From Strigamia acuminata (Eukaryota; Arthropoda; Chilopoda; Geophilomorpha; Linotaeniidae): a DNA stretch of 64,000 bases. The position numbers and the translations under genes were made by a program. This document shows positions 26,450-39,557 of the stretch, in pieces. The notes under the pieces were generated by a model. It saw only the letters and a list, made by a program, of their open reading frames with translations. It was not told the DNA's origin and searched no databases. Numbering within the stretch: position 1 is the stretch's first letter; every line of letters begins with the position of its first letter. The stretch lies in assembly GCA_949358305.1 (NCBI GenBank), contig OX442315.1, positions 20,982,427-21,046,426 of the forward strand. Direction: 5' to 3'.

Positions 26450-29400
26450 ATGAAGTACCAGCAACCGGTGGTCATGCCAGCATCCGTCCAGGATTGGCTG
26501 GACCACGAGCTTGAGGTTCGTGGCATTGATGCCGTTGTATACACGCGCTACATTTTAAGCATTCTGCAACAAGATAACGAATTAGTTGACACTGAGCTAT
26601 TTTCTGGCGTCGCTAAACGAAACCCTCAGGTAACTTCATCAGAATCAATTGAAAAGAAAGAATTTTAAAATGATTTTAACTTTTTTTTAGGAATCTCCAG
26701 GAGGCAAAGAGAAGAGCAAGCTAAGTGCTGACAGATTAAAATTATTGAATTGTGACGAAATGAAAAAAAGTGCTGCTATTGAGTGTTTAATGTCTGTTTC
26801 TGAACAGGTATGTTTTTTTAAAAAAAAAATGAATTTGTGATAATTATTTGGTTTATTTTTGATTTATTTTAGAAGTGTGGAATAGAAAAATTGGTAGATG
26901 AACTGTGCGATAAATTAAAAAATATTCAAGGTATGTTTCGTTAATATTTACATTTTTTTTAATGTTTTTGTTAAAAAATAATTTTGTGTTTTAGGTAATG
27001 TTTCTCTGAGCAGTGAATTGGAAGTTCGAGATAGTCAAGAATCGCAAAGTAATATGATTGATATATGCAGCCTAACATCCTCTTCTCCGAAAGAAGAAGC
27101 TGGAATGTAAGCGGTTAATTTGCGATTGAAATTGAAAGATTGTAAATGTAATGGAATTAATTGTTGTTTAGTTTCTTCCCAACTTTTTCTGGTGCGAGTG
27201 GCAATGTTGAACCATCTGTGGAACCCAAAAATGAGAATTCAGAAAACGATTTGAGCGAATGGAATAATTTCGAAGAGTTGAACGAAGAGCAGAAAAAGAT
27301 TGGTAACCAGCTGTCGGACGAAAAAGACAAAATGCACAACGATAGAAACGAAATGGACGACGAAACAAAAAAGGAAGCCGAGGACAAACTAAATTTCATC
27401 ATGGGATATATTCCCTTTAATTTGATGCATTCAAAAAGCGGTGATGTCATTCTTGATAATTGGCAACCTTGCACCGATAAATTTATGCCATCTTGGTATC
27501 TGGATGAAAAACGTTACACCCAAATCGAACCAATTGGCTACAACAACAACAACAACAATAATTTATACAAAAATGGCAAACCTGAAATTATCATCAACGA
27601 GAACTCTTCCATGCAGAACTCTTATGTGGACATGGCGTCGGGAAACACGCACGAAGATGAGACGAACGGCGAGTACGACATCGAGAAGACGGAAAAGTTG
27701 CACGACGAAAAGCTTTTCGCGATTGAAGACGAGACTGAAGCCGTAGCCGAAGCTCTGGGCGAGGCCGAACTGCTGGCCAAATTGGCTGCTAAGTTTAACG
27801 ACGACGTGGCTTCGATTTGGTCCGATCAACGCGACCAGCAGCTGGAAGAATATGGAAAGAGCAAAGAAAACATTTGGCAGATGTTACCTTTTTATCGACC
27901 CGAGTACAATTTGAGCTCCGCGTCGCGATGTTCGCACCTGGGGACGAATTCTGGCCGTAAATTTGTTTGGCCGCAAGTCGCTGAAGAAGGTGTCGTTTGT
28001 AACGAAGACGAAGCCGACGGTTTGATTGGTCAAATGAACGAGGATTTGGCTTATCCGACCCCCAAAAGCCTCTTTACAAATGCTTCAAAGTTTTGCCAGG
28101 TTAATTCCGATCCGTCGGATTACAAGCGTTGGAACAGATCGCTGTATTCTTCTTTTGCGAATCTGGAAATTGATTGCTCGTCCCCACAGGATAAGGAAAA
28201 GGCAGACGAGGAGGCGGGCGAGCCCTGCTCGCCCATACGCAGGGAAGAAGAAATGCAATTCATCTGGCAGATGTTGGACAACGCGCTGCACTCCGAACAA
28301 GCGAGTTGTGTCAACAACGAGGATGATTTAGGTTTTCTGGAAAATTATCAACGTTACAATCACGCTTACAACAACGAATGGCATCAGCTGAAGAACAATT
28401 CGGACATTGCTCCGTATTTACAAACGGTTTGGAACTCGTCGGCGTTGCAGCGTGAGGTGAATTCTCTTCCGTACGGACCGTTTAATTCGTCTTCGGAGAG
28501 TTTGGTCGGAAATGACTATTGGCAGACTGAGGAGACGGGCATTGAATCTGTGATGGCACTTACGCGCAGTTACGATAGCTACCTGAACAAAATTTATCCG
28601 AGCGAGGGAGAGGTGCCCGAGTGCGCCGCCGCCGCCGCCTCCGCCGCTCCCGACGTGGAAGTGGAAGTTGTCAGCGAGCCGACTTTGTCGCCAAAGAATT
28701 GCACGCTGACGTATCACAAGGGGGAGAGCTGTTTTGTCGAGGTGAAACCGTCGAGTCGATCGAATTGGGACGGCGGCGTCGCTCAGCTGCCTGCAGCTCT
28801 GCAGACGCAAGTTGCCAGCCAACTGGCACCGCAGACCGACTACGAGAGCGAAGACAACAGCGAAAATTTGCTCACCTCACCCAAGACTCATTTTCGCCCT
28901 ATCCGCCAAGATTCTTGCGAAACAGATACGACTGGCAGCAGTGACGACTCGGCTCTTGTGGGATCTCAAAACGCGGACGATCAAATAGCTGCTGTCAATA
29001 GCAAGAGCGTATCTCCGATTTTTATCAATTGTCGCCCGCCCGACGAGGAGAGCTCGGACGAATCGAATTTCATTCCGCAAATTTCGAAATCGAACAAGGA
29101 AAAGTTTTGCCAAACTGACGACATCGTCGGCTGCGCTCACCGGCACAGCGACGAGGTCGAGACTCGGGTCGGCGTCGGCGGCGCTTGCGAAGACAGTTGT
29201 ACCGAGATGTTAAATGCTGTCATTGACGTGTTGGACAACATGTTGAACGAGCGGGGCGGAACGGATGGCGAAGAGATGACCACTACGACCACTGAATCTA
29301 GCAGTTCGACCAGCGTCTCTCCGCCATCTTCCAGAGACGAACCGTCTGGATTGACGGTGAGAATCGCCGCTTCCGATTTACCCTTCAGGCGACACATGTA

Positions 29401-30753
29401 CGGAACCAAAACGGGTGTTTGGGACGACCTCAGGGCTCCTCGGGAAGCGGGCTCCATGCTCAAATGGAGCACAGCGCAAGAGGAGAACGAAGAACAAACA
29501 TCTTGGGACGAACGCACGAATCAAGCGGCGTGGACGAACGTCGGCGATAACGATAACGTTGCTTCGGACGCTTCGAGTTCGGAAGTTGATAAGATCAAGG
29601 CATTGCGTGATGAGATTAGAGACGAGGAGGAGAAATTGTTCGATGATATTAATTTTTTGCGGGTATTGAACTTGGAGGACGAATACGACAATAGTTTATG
29701 CACAATGAATGAGAATCGATGGGGTACTAGCAAACCGATTGCAGCAAAGGCATCATCCGATGCCCCCGAAGAGGAGGAATGTAATTTGGAGTTGGAGAGA
29801 ATTCATTGCAATATACGAGCTTGTAGCAGCAGCGATGGCGACGACATTGCTTGTCCTGACACTTACTCTGATTATTTTGGCGATTTACAGGTAATTGTGT
29901 TCAATTTAAGCGTCGTTTGGCTGTTTATTTTAAAAAGGTTTCTTTGTAGGCTCAAGATTCGTTTGCTAGTTCCAAACTGCCTTTGCTGCCCAGTAGCAAA
30001 GTGTTATATTCGACTGATTTAGAAGAGGAGTGGAAGAAAGATCTGTTTGATGCAGCACAAATACCAAAGAATCGAGCAAAACAAAGTGGGTTTTCTCTAT
30101 TTTTTCGTAATGAATTTTTAATTTGAATGGTTTTGTTTGTTTTTTTAGAAAGTGGAAACCTCAAACGACCTTGCAGTTTTTACATGGAAGGAAATTGCCG
30201 CCGCACTGATTGTAAATTTTCTCATGATTTGGCCAGTATCACTTGTCGTTTCTGGTTGGAGGGATCTTGCTTCAAAGGGGTTACCTGTCCTTTTCTGCAC
30301 GGTTTTCAAAAGTATTTGAGAAATAAGTTTTTTTTTTAAATGTGGATAAATCTAAATGGTTTTATTTATTTTTTATTTTTTTTTTCTGTAGAGATAAAGA
30401 GGACAGTGAAGAAAAGGCAGATTTCACTCTCGAATTGCAATCGGAAGCTCATTTTCCTGCTCTTTCTAAACCCAAAGTTTGTCCTCGTAAAAAAGTGAGC
30501 GTTTTGTTTGTGCTTTTAAAACGTGGTGTGTTAATTTTGGTTTGTTTATTTTAATTAGGATTTTATTCAGTCAAGTTCTAGCGATTCTACGCCGGTGGCA
30601 AAAAATAAACGTCAAAGGAAACGTTTTTCTGGGAAAGAACGCTACGCCTCTCCAAATTTGGTACCGAAGCACTGCAAAACCAGTCGTCAGTCGGAGAAGA
30701 GTAAACGTCCTTCGAAGAGTTCGTCCAGTGAAGAAGAATTGATGGATGTGTGA
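26450..30753 (+). CDS. large CCCH zinc-finger protein with CCDC43/PWI-like N-terminus
   Basis: Nine exons join in phase: 26450-26629, 26691-26807, 26873-26930, 26995-27106, 27172-29890, 29950-30085, 30149-30311, 30392-30494 and 30559-30753. They encode 1,260 residues. The N-terminus (VQDWLDHELEVRGIDAVVYT followed by RYILSILQQD) resembles the helical fold of CCDC43-type proteins. The long central exon is acidic, Asn/Glu-rich and largely disordered, with repeated IWQM motifs (SIWSDQRD, NIWQMLPFYRPEY, FIWQMLDNAL). Near the C-terminus are two adjacent CCCH fingers, CSFYMEGNCRRTDCKFSH and CRFWLEGSCFKGVTCPFLH, which commonly bind RNA. An EAHFPALS motif and a basic, serine-rich tail with likely nuclear-localisation signals follow. 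The architecture suggests an RNA-binding regulator, but I do not recognise a named orthologue. The start is the first in-frame ATG before VQDWLD; a 5' exon may be missing. Confidence 0.85.
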
Positions 30754-33593
30754 AGGATGCGACTGCTTTACAGTGCATTTGGTCAGGAAACAAAGGTGTG
30801 AAATGAAAGATTTTTATTTGCTTTGAAAGCGCAGTACAGAGCGGTTACGTTTAATTAAGAAAGTATATTGAAGAGTTATTCTAAATTCTTGTTTAATGTC
30901 ATTCTAAACATTTTAAACGTAGATTAGATTTATTTTTTGTTTTAAGATATTGGGTAAAAAAAAAAATCGAAAATATACTAAATTTGCAACGTTAAGTGTT
31001 TAACTAAATTATGTTTAACTATTAGATAGACTTAATTTAACTAATAGAAAATTACTTTAATTAGTGATTTGAAAGATGCGAAAAACTACTAATTACGTGA
31101 AGAAAAAAAATGGAAATAAAACCTCTACGCCTAGTCACACACAAAAAATAATAGATAATTCAAAGGGGTTTGAAAAAATGAAAGAAAATGGTGTCCTCTC
31201 TTCTATCTCTCTCTCTATTTCTTGTCATTCGATACGGTAATTCAAGAATACTTAATTTTTTTATCCAATTTCAGTGAGTGTATTTTAAGTTGAGTAAAAA
31301 CGAATTAGTCGTGTATTTTTGTGAGCAATTTTTGTGAGCAATTGTGAAACATTGAGAAAAATATATATAAATATAAATATATAAAAAATGGAAAAAAATG
31401 TTTCACCGGTCTTATGTACTGCAGCTCATTAACCTGTTCCAGGAAAAAGATGTTTAGAGTTGGGACAGATAAAAAGTTAATAATAAATATTTAAAAAAAA
31501 AATAATAATAAATAAATAAATAAATAAATAAAAAAAAAATTAACTGATCACTTTGTGATCAAAATAATTCACCTCAAGTTCTCTGTAAGGGCGAACTCTG
31601 ATCTCAATTGGGAGGATCATGTCTACGGAGTTCCCTTTGAGAAGGCGGAAAAATAGGAAAGGAAGGATAAAGAGTTTTAGTTAAATGTCGTGCTGAATTG
31701 CTGAGGCATTTTGCTTTGGAGTGCCAGCAGGGTTTTTTTGAACAAAGTTGAATTTAAATTGAAAAAAAAAAAACCCTGTGATGTTTTTTTTTTCAGACAT
31801 GATCCCAAGTTCTCTCTTTGGACTCTTAAGGTTGGGTTTCTTTTTTTTTTTGCTGAATTCAGAAACAAAAAAAAAATGGGAGATGGATTTGTCCCTGCTT
31901 AATGTTGTGTAGTAGCTTCTGTTGTTGAGAACTTGTATCAGATACTAAATGATTAAACTAAACTAGAAGGATTTTAAAAAGCTGAGGGAAGAAATGAAGT
32001 ATTGTCTTGTAAGAGTTGACTGTTGTTGTATAAAGATTCGACGGTAAAGTGTTTTTTATTTTGTTTTCTTAACTGTTTAATACGTGGGAGTGTTGTTAAT
32101 TATGTTAAGTTTGTGTTGCCCTCTCTTTTAATTAACCCTATTGCTTTATTAGTTTTTTGTTTTTTGTTTTGTTTTGGAATCAGTCTGTTTTCGGTTTAAT
32201 ATTAATATAAAAGGTAAAAAGAAAAGGATTTACTAAATTTTTAGCTTTATTATTTGTTTTAACAGACATGTAGACAGTTTATTTTAGAGTATTGAAGCAG
32301 TTTAAATTTGTTTGAAACTTGCTTACTCTTTCCCGGTAGTTGCTTGGAATCAAAATGTATTTTTCTTTTTTTTTTATTTTGTTTTGTTTATAAATTTATT
32401 TTGGCTGTGAAAAGAATGGAATTACAGAAAGGAAAAGTTTAATTATGCCTAGTCAAATAAAAATTAGATTTATTGCTAGTCAAAAACAAAAGTAAATGAA
32501 AGTAATAAAAATAAATGCGATGATTTTTGAAAGTTATATTTAAAGAATAAAAATAACAAAACGACACTCAAGTTTCGGTAGGTTGGAAAAAATGAAAGTT
32601 TATTGGTGCCTTTTCCTTTTTGAATGAAAAAAAAAATTGCAAAACAAACTACATGTTGTCATTTTAAGAATATTTTTGTATAATAATGTTAACGAGAATG
32701 TTTTGAGTTTGAATATCGGTAGAGAGATTAAAATGGATGCGAAATTTGAAACGGTAAAAGACTTGAATTGTGTGATAAGGAGATGAAGCAGGTTTGTGAT
32801 GGTTGAGTTGAACGAAATGTGAAATTGTTTTAGATTAGCCCTATTACCTGTAACGTCTTTGATTTACCTGATGTAATTTTGAGGTACTCTTGTCTGGAGA
32901 TGAAAGTATACATTACGAAGATTGTAAGACGAAATTAATTTATTAAAAAGAGAGGACTTGAATGAGTTTTTATTCTTTCAATCTAAATTTTAAACATAAA
33001 AAATGGCGTAAATTTTACTCGTGAAATTTTTCTTTTGGATATATCACTGATTTGATTTATTTTTATCGTCCAGTTGTTTATTTAAACAAATAATAGGATT
33101 TTTCAAAAGAGTGCAAGTATATTCGTTGGAATGCGGGATTTGAAGATGGCGAGCAATCTTTTTCTGCTGTCCATTAATATATGTGCGAGATCTCTGGAAC
33201 CCTTCAACCACATACGGTCATAAATTCGCTTCTGCTTTTTTAAAATGAACATGTTAAGAGTTATACCAGAGGTTTGATGTGTTGCAAAACGCACATTTTA
33301 TGGTACGCGACGTAAATCGGTGCTGACACTGATTTGGAATTTGTATGCCCCATTTTAGTATTTTTGTGCCGTGTTGATAAACTATCTGTCTCCTAACTCA
33401 ACTAAGCACATCTAAAATCAATAAGATAACGTGCATTTTTATTCTTGATTGATCTACATTTGATTTTGTGTTCTGAATTAAATTTGACAAAAGGTTTTAG
33501 AAGAAATGATTCGACGGCTGCGTTCTTTGCATTGTTTTGTCTTAATTTTTTACAAAACAAAGTGTCTGTGGTGTGCACTAATAATGATGATAA
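30754..33593. other. 2.8 kb AT-rich 3' UTR or spacer
   Basis: No exon is visible. The stretch holds many A/T homopolymers, an AAT/AAAT microsatellite at about 31490-31540, and several AATAAA strings (for example 31117). The early part is probably the 3' UTR of the CCCH-finger gene and the end is close to the 3' end of Ir25a. Short open frames (31677-31902) are poly-Lys/Phe artefacts of A/T runs. Confidence 0.45.
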
Positions 33594-36500
33594 TCAGTTT
33601 TGATAATAATAAGAAAAACCAGAAGAACTTCTGATTAAACGTGGTCGTATGTTCAGATGTTTCCTTAATGTTGGAGATCGATATTTAACTCTGCGATTCG
33701 GTTGAGACTTTACTTTGGTGACGCTTACTTTACAAGTCGTGTCTTTGATTCTGCTTTTCCGATATTTACACCACCAATATTCAAACAATAGCGTCAAACC
33801 TGCTAAGCCGATTCCGATTAAAACAACGCAAAAAACACCACCTATAAATACAGATTTATACACATTTAACGTCACTTTCCGAATGTATTCCTATTTGATC
33901 ATATGAATTATCTAACCGTTATTCTTTAGACTAATTCCACCCCCGCCAACGTTTATGGTGTTGCACACTTTGTTATTTTTATTTCTACCCCACCATTTGT
34001 TTTTAAGATTTTCCAAAACCCTATCTTCCTCCAATTTTAAAATCCTAAAAAAATCACATTGAATTTATTACTGTAAAAAGATCCAAGCATTTAATTTACC
34101 CTAACGATAATAGACGCTTTAAAGGCGATCCTTTTTGCACCGCTATCGCGTAGGGTTTTCTGCTGAATTCATCTCCGGCGATCATCACGTCGCAATTTAT
34201 CATCGTTTCGTATTTCAATTCTGTACCTTCGGCTGAAATTTAACTTAATTAATGTTTTTTATTTGAGTGGTGTTGCGATTGATTACCTAATAGAGCAAAA
34301 TCTTCATTGCGAACTTTGAGCAGTCCTTCCTCAAATGTGCGCGGAAGTTTTGTATTTTTCATATTTTGCCACAGTTTGGTGTATTTATTGCTTACAGGAT
34401 ATTCCCAAACCGCATAACGAGCTCTCTCTTCTTCGTCAATATCCGCAGCAGCCAATTCCGCCCAAAAACTAATCAAATTTAAATATATTTAATAGATTAT
34501 CTTATTTTACACTAAAAAATAGAAAAAAAAATACTTATGGAATTTTCTCTCAATGAACGCCATTCTCTCAAAGTAGGCCATCGACACTGAGCCATTTACT
34601 GGAGCATATTTAATCTTGTGTTGCAAAAACAAGTCGTCCAAACTGTTGATGGTTTTATCATGTCGTGAAACGGTTAAATATGCAGCCAAATTAGCAGAAT
34701 AGGAAGCTACGACAATGAAACCAAATAACCACCAAGTGGCTACCATTACTTTTCCAGAAACACTTTTTGGAGCTTCGACACCACCTAAAATGTTAAAAGA
34801 AAATTTAACGAATTTAAAGACAAGAGTATTAATCAATTGCCTAATGGTGTAAGAGATATGATGCAAAACCAGAGAGATTCTCTTAACGTAAATTCGTGAT
34901 CGTCATTGTCGCTTTTAACGTATTTTTTCTTGCTGTTTCGATGACTGTATGGACTTAGACGGTCAAATAGGCATAGAATTAGACTGGTTAAGAAGTATGC
35001 AGCTAATATGCAGCCCCAAACGTTATTTTCAAGAATCGTTACAAATTGAAAGACAGACGATGTTGTTGATGGTCGACGTAAAAGAATGGAAATTCCAACC
35101 GTGTCGTAGATTGGAATAGTGAAGTCAACGACATTTTGGCGTTCTTCCATAACAGACATTGGGGCCAACGCAAAGTCTGCTTTCTGTATAGAAAGTAAGT
35201 TGGTTAAGTTCATGTATTTATAAATTTTTAACGTATAATTTTACTTTGTCTATTAATTCTTTATATAGTCCTGTCCACGTGTGATTCTTGTCGATTTCCG
35301 GCAGTTGACCGAAGGTGGATTCATAAAGCGTATAATTAAATTGTAAGTGAACGCTTAACTCTTTTAATAAATCAATGCAGTAACCATAGAATCGTTTCTG
35401 TTGAGAAGAAGTGTCGTCGTAAATAAAGGGTGGAAACTAGTAATCAAAAAATAACTTCAAATAAAAACTGATGATCTGATATTTAAAAAAAATGTTATTT
35501 AAGTTACTTCGGCTACTACAATTACGTATCCAGTAGTTGACTTTTCCAATGCAGCATCAAGTGCACTTTGCTTTATTTCATTTGGAAACTGATTTTTCTG
35601 AAATTACATAAAAATAAATTTTCTTGCGGGCTATTAAATACTCTTTAAACTACTAAAATTTACTTCACATTGGTCATTAATCAATTGGGTGACTTCAATA
35701 GGAAAATCCTGCTGAATTTTAGAGTTTTTTAAGTAAAATGGTCCATATGGAGAAGATAACTTGATAATCTATAATTATAATAGACATTTTTGTTAGCTTC
35801 GCTGCAGTTCTAACTAAAATGTTAAGCAGAGAAGTTATGGGACAGCACACATTTCATACTGTAGTTTATGTAGAAGAAATCGATCATCTACTATACCTTT
35901 TCTTTTACTAGTTGCAATAAATCGTGACTGGCATTTGTCGACATGTTCTTCAAACCCATAAATTTATTTATTCGACTATTTTTAATGAAATTTGAAGTTG
36001 CTAACAAACTTGCTACACCGATATGAAAATAAAACAAAGTGGCAATTTGTGGGCTGGTGGTTAATTCAGAATATTTTAGTTGTAATTCATCTAATATTGT
36101 TTTATTGTATAATTTCCCATCTAAAATATGTAGAGAATGAGAGCTGTTGCATGATTTTTTCAGATGAGTTAATTTCTATTACAGGAAAAAATAAAATAAA
36201 GTTAAATAAATTGCAACCACACTTAAAATTAATGATTAACCAACTAACTTCTGGACTGAAAGCGTACACAGTAGACGACGCTTCAAAAATTGTGCGCGCA
36301 GATGCCTAAAATAAATTTTTGAATCTTTAATGTAAAGGGTGTGCTAATTATCTAATTATTATGTACGATGGTACCACTTTAAGAATCATGTTGATGAATG
36401 AAAAACTCCCGATTAACATAAATGATCCTGCGTCAAAACTGTGAATTGAGATTAATTTGTTTTCAATAGTGTTTTTATCCATCGGTAATTGATATGTTGT

Positions 36501-37283
36501 ACAATTTGTCAAATTTAAAAAGGCTTTAAACAAAAATAAAAATGATGATTAGAATTGCTTGTGCTTGAGTGTAAAGTACACGCGTGTAAATTACCAAAAT
36601 AGTCATCTTGGATAATAACGGATGTTAAAGACAACTGATGTGATAAAATGAAATCGCGTAGGAGTGTAGAAAGAATTTGGTTTGGAGGCAAAACCTAATT
36701 GTATACGCGATAATTACCAATTTGACTTTTATAGATGGATCAATTTTTCTTACGTGCAATTGATTTTTCTCTGTTTTGAAATTCCCTATCAACGAACTGA
36801 AAATTATCGGAATGTTAATTTTTTCCTGTATTGAATTGATAGCTGATACTGCTAAACCAGATTGAGTTGTATCAATTATAGCGACAGTTGGCTTCTCAGC
36901 CAAATTCGATGCTGACAACTCATGGAAAACTGTACATCGTAATTTGAAATTACATTTTTATAATCAAATAAACAAATTTCCTACTTTTTTCTAACGTAGA
37001 ATTGACATCTTCGTTTACAATTAAATGAGAGAAATGGAAAGAAAATTGCTGAAGGTCGCGCATGTAGTGACCAGCTGCTGCGAGACCAGGACTTGCCTGG
37101 TTTTTTGTTACATGATCATGAACAGCTACTGTAATTTAATCGTGACAAACGCAATGAAAAGAAGAAAAAAAGAATGAATTGAAAAATAAACTTACATAGA
37201 GTAAACTCATTGGTAGCAAATTGCGGCAATCCAATCATCAGAAGCAATAAAAGGTAAGACCCAGTCGCAAAAACAACCACCAT
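33594..37283 (-). CDS. Ir25a: ionotropic receptor 25a (chemosensory co-receptor)
   Basis: Sixteen exons in phase: 37196-37283, 36985-37128, 36718-36929, 36595-36694, 36375-36523, 36223-36305, 35897-36053, 35664-35768, 35508-35597, 35245-35436, 34841-35183, 34535-34784, 34287-34468, 34100-34232, 33917-34044 and 33594-33841. They give 867 residues (the fly protein has about 950). It is a cation-channel subunit of the iGluR superfamily and the co-receptor for many olfactory, taste, thermo- and hygrosensory IRs. Seen: signal peptide (YLLLLLMIGLPQFA), amino-terminal domain, ligand-binding lobe 1 (RFYGYCIDLLKEL), M1, pore region (LWFCIISLTPL), the SYSANLAAYLTV gating helix, lobe 2 (YAPVNGS, WEYPVSNKYTKLWQ, CDVMIAGDEFSRKPYAIAVQ), KWWG and the last membrane segment. 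One intron, after SLTPLG, uses a GC donor (34840-34834). The small exon 6 junction is the least certain. Confidence 0.94.
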
Positions 37284-38515
37284 CGCTGCGATGTGGTAGA
37301 CCGAGAAAAATAATGTAATTTGTTTAGTGTGTATAAGATAATTCTTATCACAACACTGAATCATCAATTTCAACAACGTGTAAATTATAAATGAAAAACC
37401 GATGCTGGGAGGATCACAATCGTAATGTATTTCACAATTAATGATTATTGCGTCTATTTTAACGCGGGGTAAATTTAGGATGTAAATATTTATCACAATC
37501 CTTCAATTTTTATGCATACCAATATTTTTTTAAAGTTGCATTAGCATTCTCAGGTAGTTTTAGAGATGTAAGTCTATAAGCTATAGCGTGATACAAATTC
37601 ACCACCAGCATTATCGACTGCGTTTAGTCGATATCACCTGGTCAGAATATTTTAGGTAAAAAATAATAAAGTTTTTAAAAAGTTATGTAATAATTTAGAG
37701 AAAAAATACAAATATTGCATGTAAAAGGCGTTTTTCCGTGTTTAGAATGCATAAGTTTACTTTTTGGATGTAAACACAGTTTTAGGGTGCAGCTTTAAGC
37801 CAATCACAGGTTTATAATTACTTACAGTAGCAGTATCAGCTATTAATTTAATTTCAGTACACCAATTGTTTTAAATGTACAAATCAAAATTATACGATTA
37901 TAAGTAATAATAAACTCTTAAAATTGGTATGTGTTTGACATGTAGAAGGAAATGCAAGTGGAGCATGTCATTATCATCCCTCGAATATTGACTATGGGGG
38001 AACTGGCAAACTCTTTTCTGCAAGCATCTGTTTAATATCGCTTTTAATAGAAATAAGCAAAAACCTATTTTTGTTTACAATTTCAATTTATTGATCTTTT
38101 TTAATCTGCCAATCAAAGTAATGGCCGTTTGATAAGTTAATCAGATTATATTTAAAAAAATTAGAATTAAAATTAATAGATTATCTTTACAGAAGGCTAC
38201 AAAACAGTGAAGTCAAGCTACGATCATCAAACTGGAGAGCGTTCTATTTGTAACTGCAGTATCATTTCCTTTCGTTTATTTCTTTAGTATTTGACCATTT
38301 CTCTAAGTGACTTTTGATTGCTTAAACTTCCACTTTCCTAAGTGAACTTAAATTAAAACAACATTTATTTTCCAAGTTTTATTTTTTCTTTTTATTCATA
38401 CAAGAAAATACATTTCAATAAGTTATTTCCAGTCATTTTTTTTTAAATTGTCGTTATACAATGTTTGAATTTGAATTGAATTGAATTTTTTTAATAAATA
38501 AATAAATAAATTCGA
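37284..38515. other. spacer between Ir25a and the inotocin gene
   Basis: AT-rich and non-coding as far as I can see. It should include the Ir25a promoter (just above 37283) and the 3' flank of the inotocin precursor gene. An (AATA)n microsatellite lies at about 38490-38512. Confidence 0.4.
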
Positions 38516-39102
38516 TTAACGTTGTGGTCCCATAACGTCATTCAAATCAATTTCACCATCCAACACACGTTGCAAGTTATTATTGTGGTGAACTTTTCCA
38601 CGACACGATTCATCCGCTTTGCATTGATCTGAAAGCAAAAAAAAGCGTTAAAACGTAATTCCAGCCATCTCGTTTTAATCACTATCAAATTTCATCACCT
38701 GTTGAGCAACAAAATCCATCAGCAGAACATGTACCGTCAGTTCCACATGCCCTTCCCTCGTTCTGACATGGCAAACTATACAAATTTTCGAGTCTGCAAA
38801 TTGCACTCTCACGAGTTCCAACAAAACACCCAACATTGGCACCGCAGCAAATGTCGGGACCATAACAACGTCCAATTCCGCCTGGACCGCACGGAGTACA
38901 CTTCAGAATAATTACAAACATAAATAACTATTTTACATTTTGACATTTAAAAAATACTACTTACCTGCCGCACACCTTGTCCAGATTTTTCATTTCCAGA
39001 TCTTTTGCCTCCTGGAGGACAATTGGTGATGTAGCATCCATTGACTACAATGAAAATCAAGACGGAGCAAAACGAAAGATGAATAAAATATGTTGACTTC
39101 AT
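38516..39102 (-). CDS. oxytocin/vasopressin-like (inotocin) precursor
   Basis: Three exons, 38965-39102, 38699-38900 and 38516-38628, join in phase to give 150 residues. The precursor order is signal peptide (about residues 1-22, LSFCSVLIFIVVNG), the nonapeptide CYITNCPPG, an amidation glycine, a KR cleavage site, and then a neurophysin domain. The neurophysin has 14 cysteines (CTPCGPGGIGRC, DICCG, GFCCS and others), the standard number. The peptide has a neutral proline at position 8 instead of the Arg found in inotocin of beetles and other insects. It would be secreted from neurosecretory cells and act on a V1/OT-type GPCR. A TTTAAAAAG string about 50 bp upstream of the ATG is a plausible TATA box. 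Loss of this system in flies argues against a dipteran source. Confidence 0.95.
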
Positions 39103-39151
39103 ACTGAAAAGTTGCGACCAGAAACTGAAGAAAAAATTATGTGCGAAGTCT

Positions 39152-39160
39152 TTTTAAAGG
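39152..39160 (-). promoter_or_regulatory. TATA-like box of the inotocin gene
   Basis: On the minus strand the sequence reads TCCTTTAAAAAGACT about 50-60 bases before the start codon at 39102. It is the only TATA-like element in that interval. The transcription start itself cannot be seen. Confidence 0.4.
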
Positions 39161-39557
39161 AAGCCTCCTACTGTGCCAATTTAGGGCGTGCGCAAGCGCC
39201 TAGTAAAATAAGTTCGTGGTGCAATAACATCCTTATGAAAGGGTGGGGATGCTGGTTCGAAAATTAGATTAGCTCTTGATCGTTACCCGTGGACGTGTCG
39301 CGTACGTGGGCGGGAGCACAAGCCTGAATTATTCAAACTTAACGTTCATTTAATTGATTACGGTATATAAAAATTTAAAGGAAAAATGATGGTTAATTTT
39401 CATCTCGTTTGTTGGGATTTAAATGATTGACAGCACGCGAGGAGTTTGACATATTAATGTTTATTGAGTAGTATAATTTTGAGCATTAAAAATGGGTCGG
39501 AAGTGTGAAAAAGAGGCGGGAATCCAAATTTCTCAAGTTCCGTCCAGTTTTCTTGGG

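Noticed and set aside
28418-29517. Antisense frames of 89-134 codons within the CCCH-finger gene
   Set aside because: They overlap the long, well-supported coding exon on the opposite strand and have no features of their own.
31677-31902. Overlapping 63-codon frames on both strands
   Set aside because: They are made of poly-A/T runs read as Lys or Phe strings in a probable 3' UTR.
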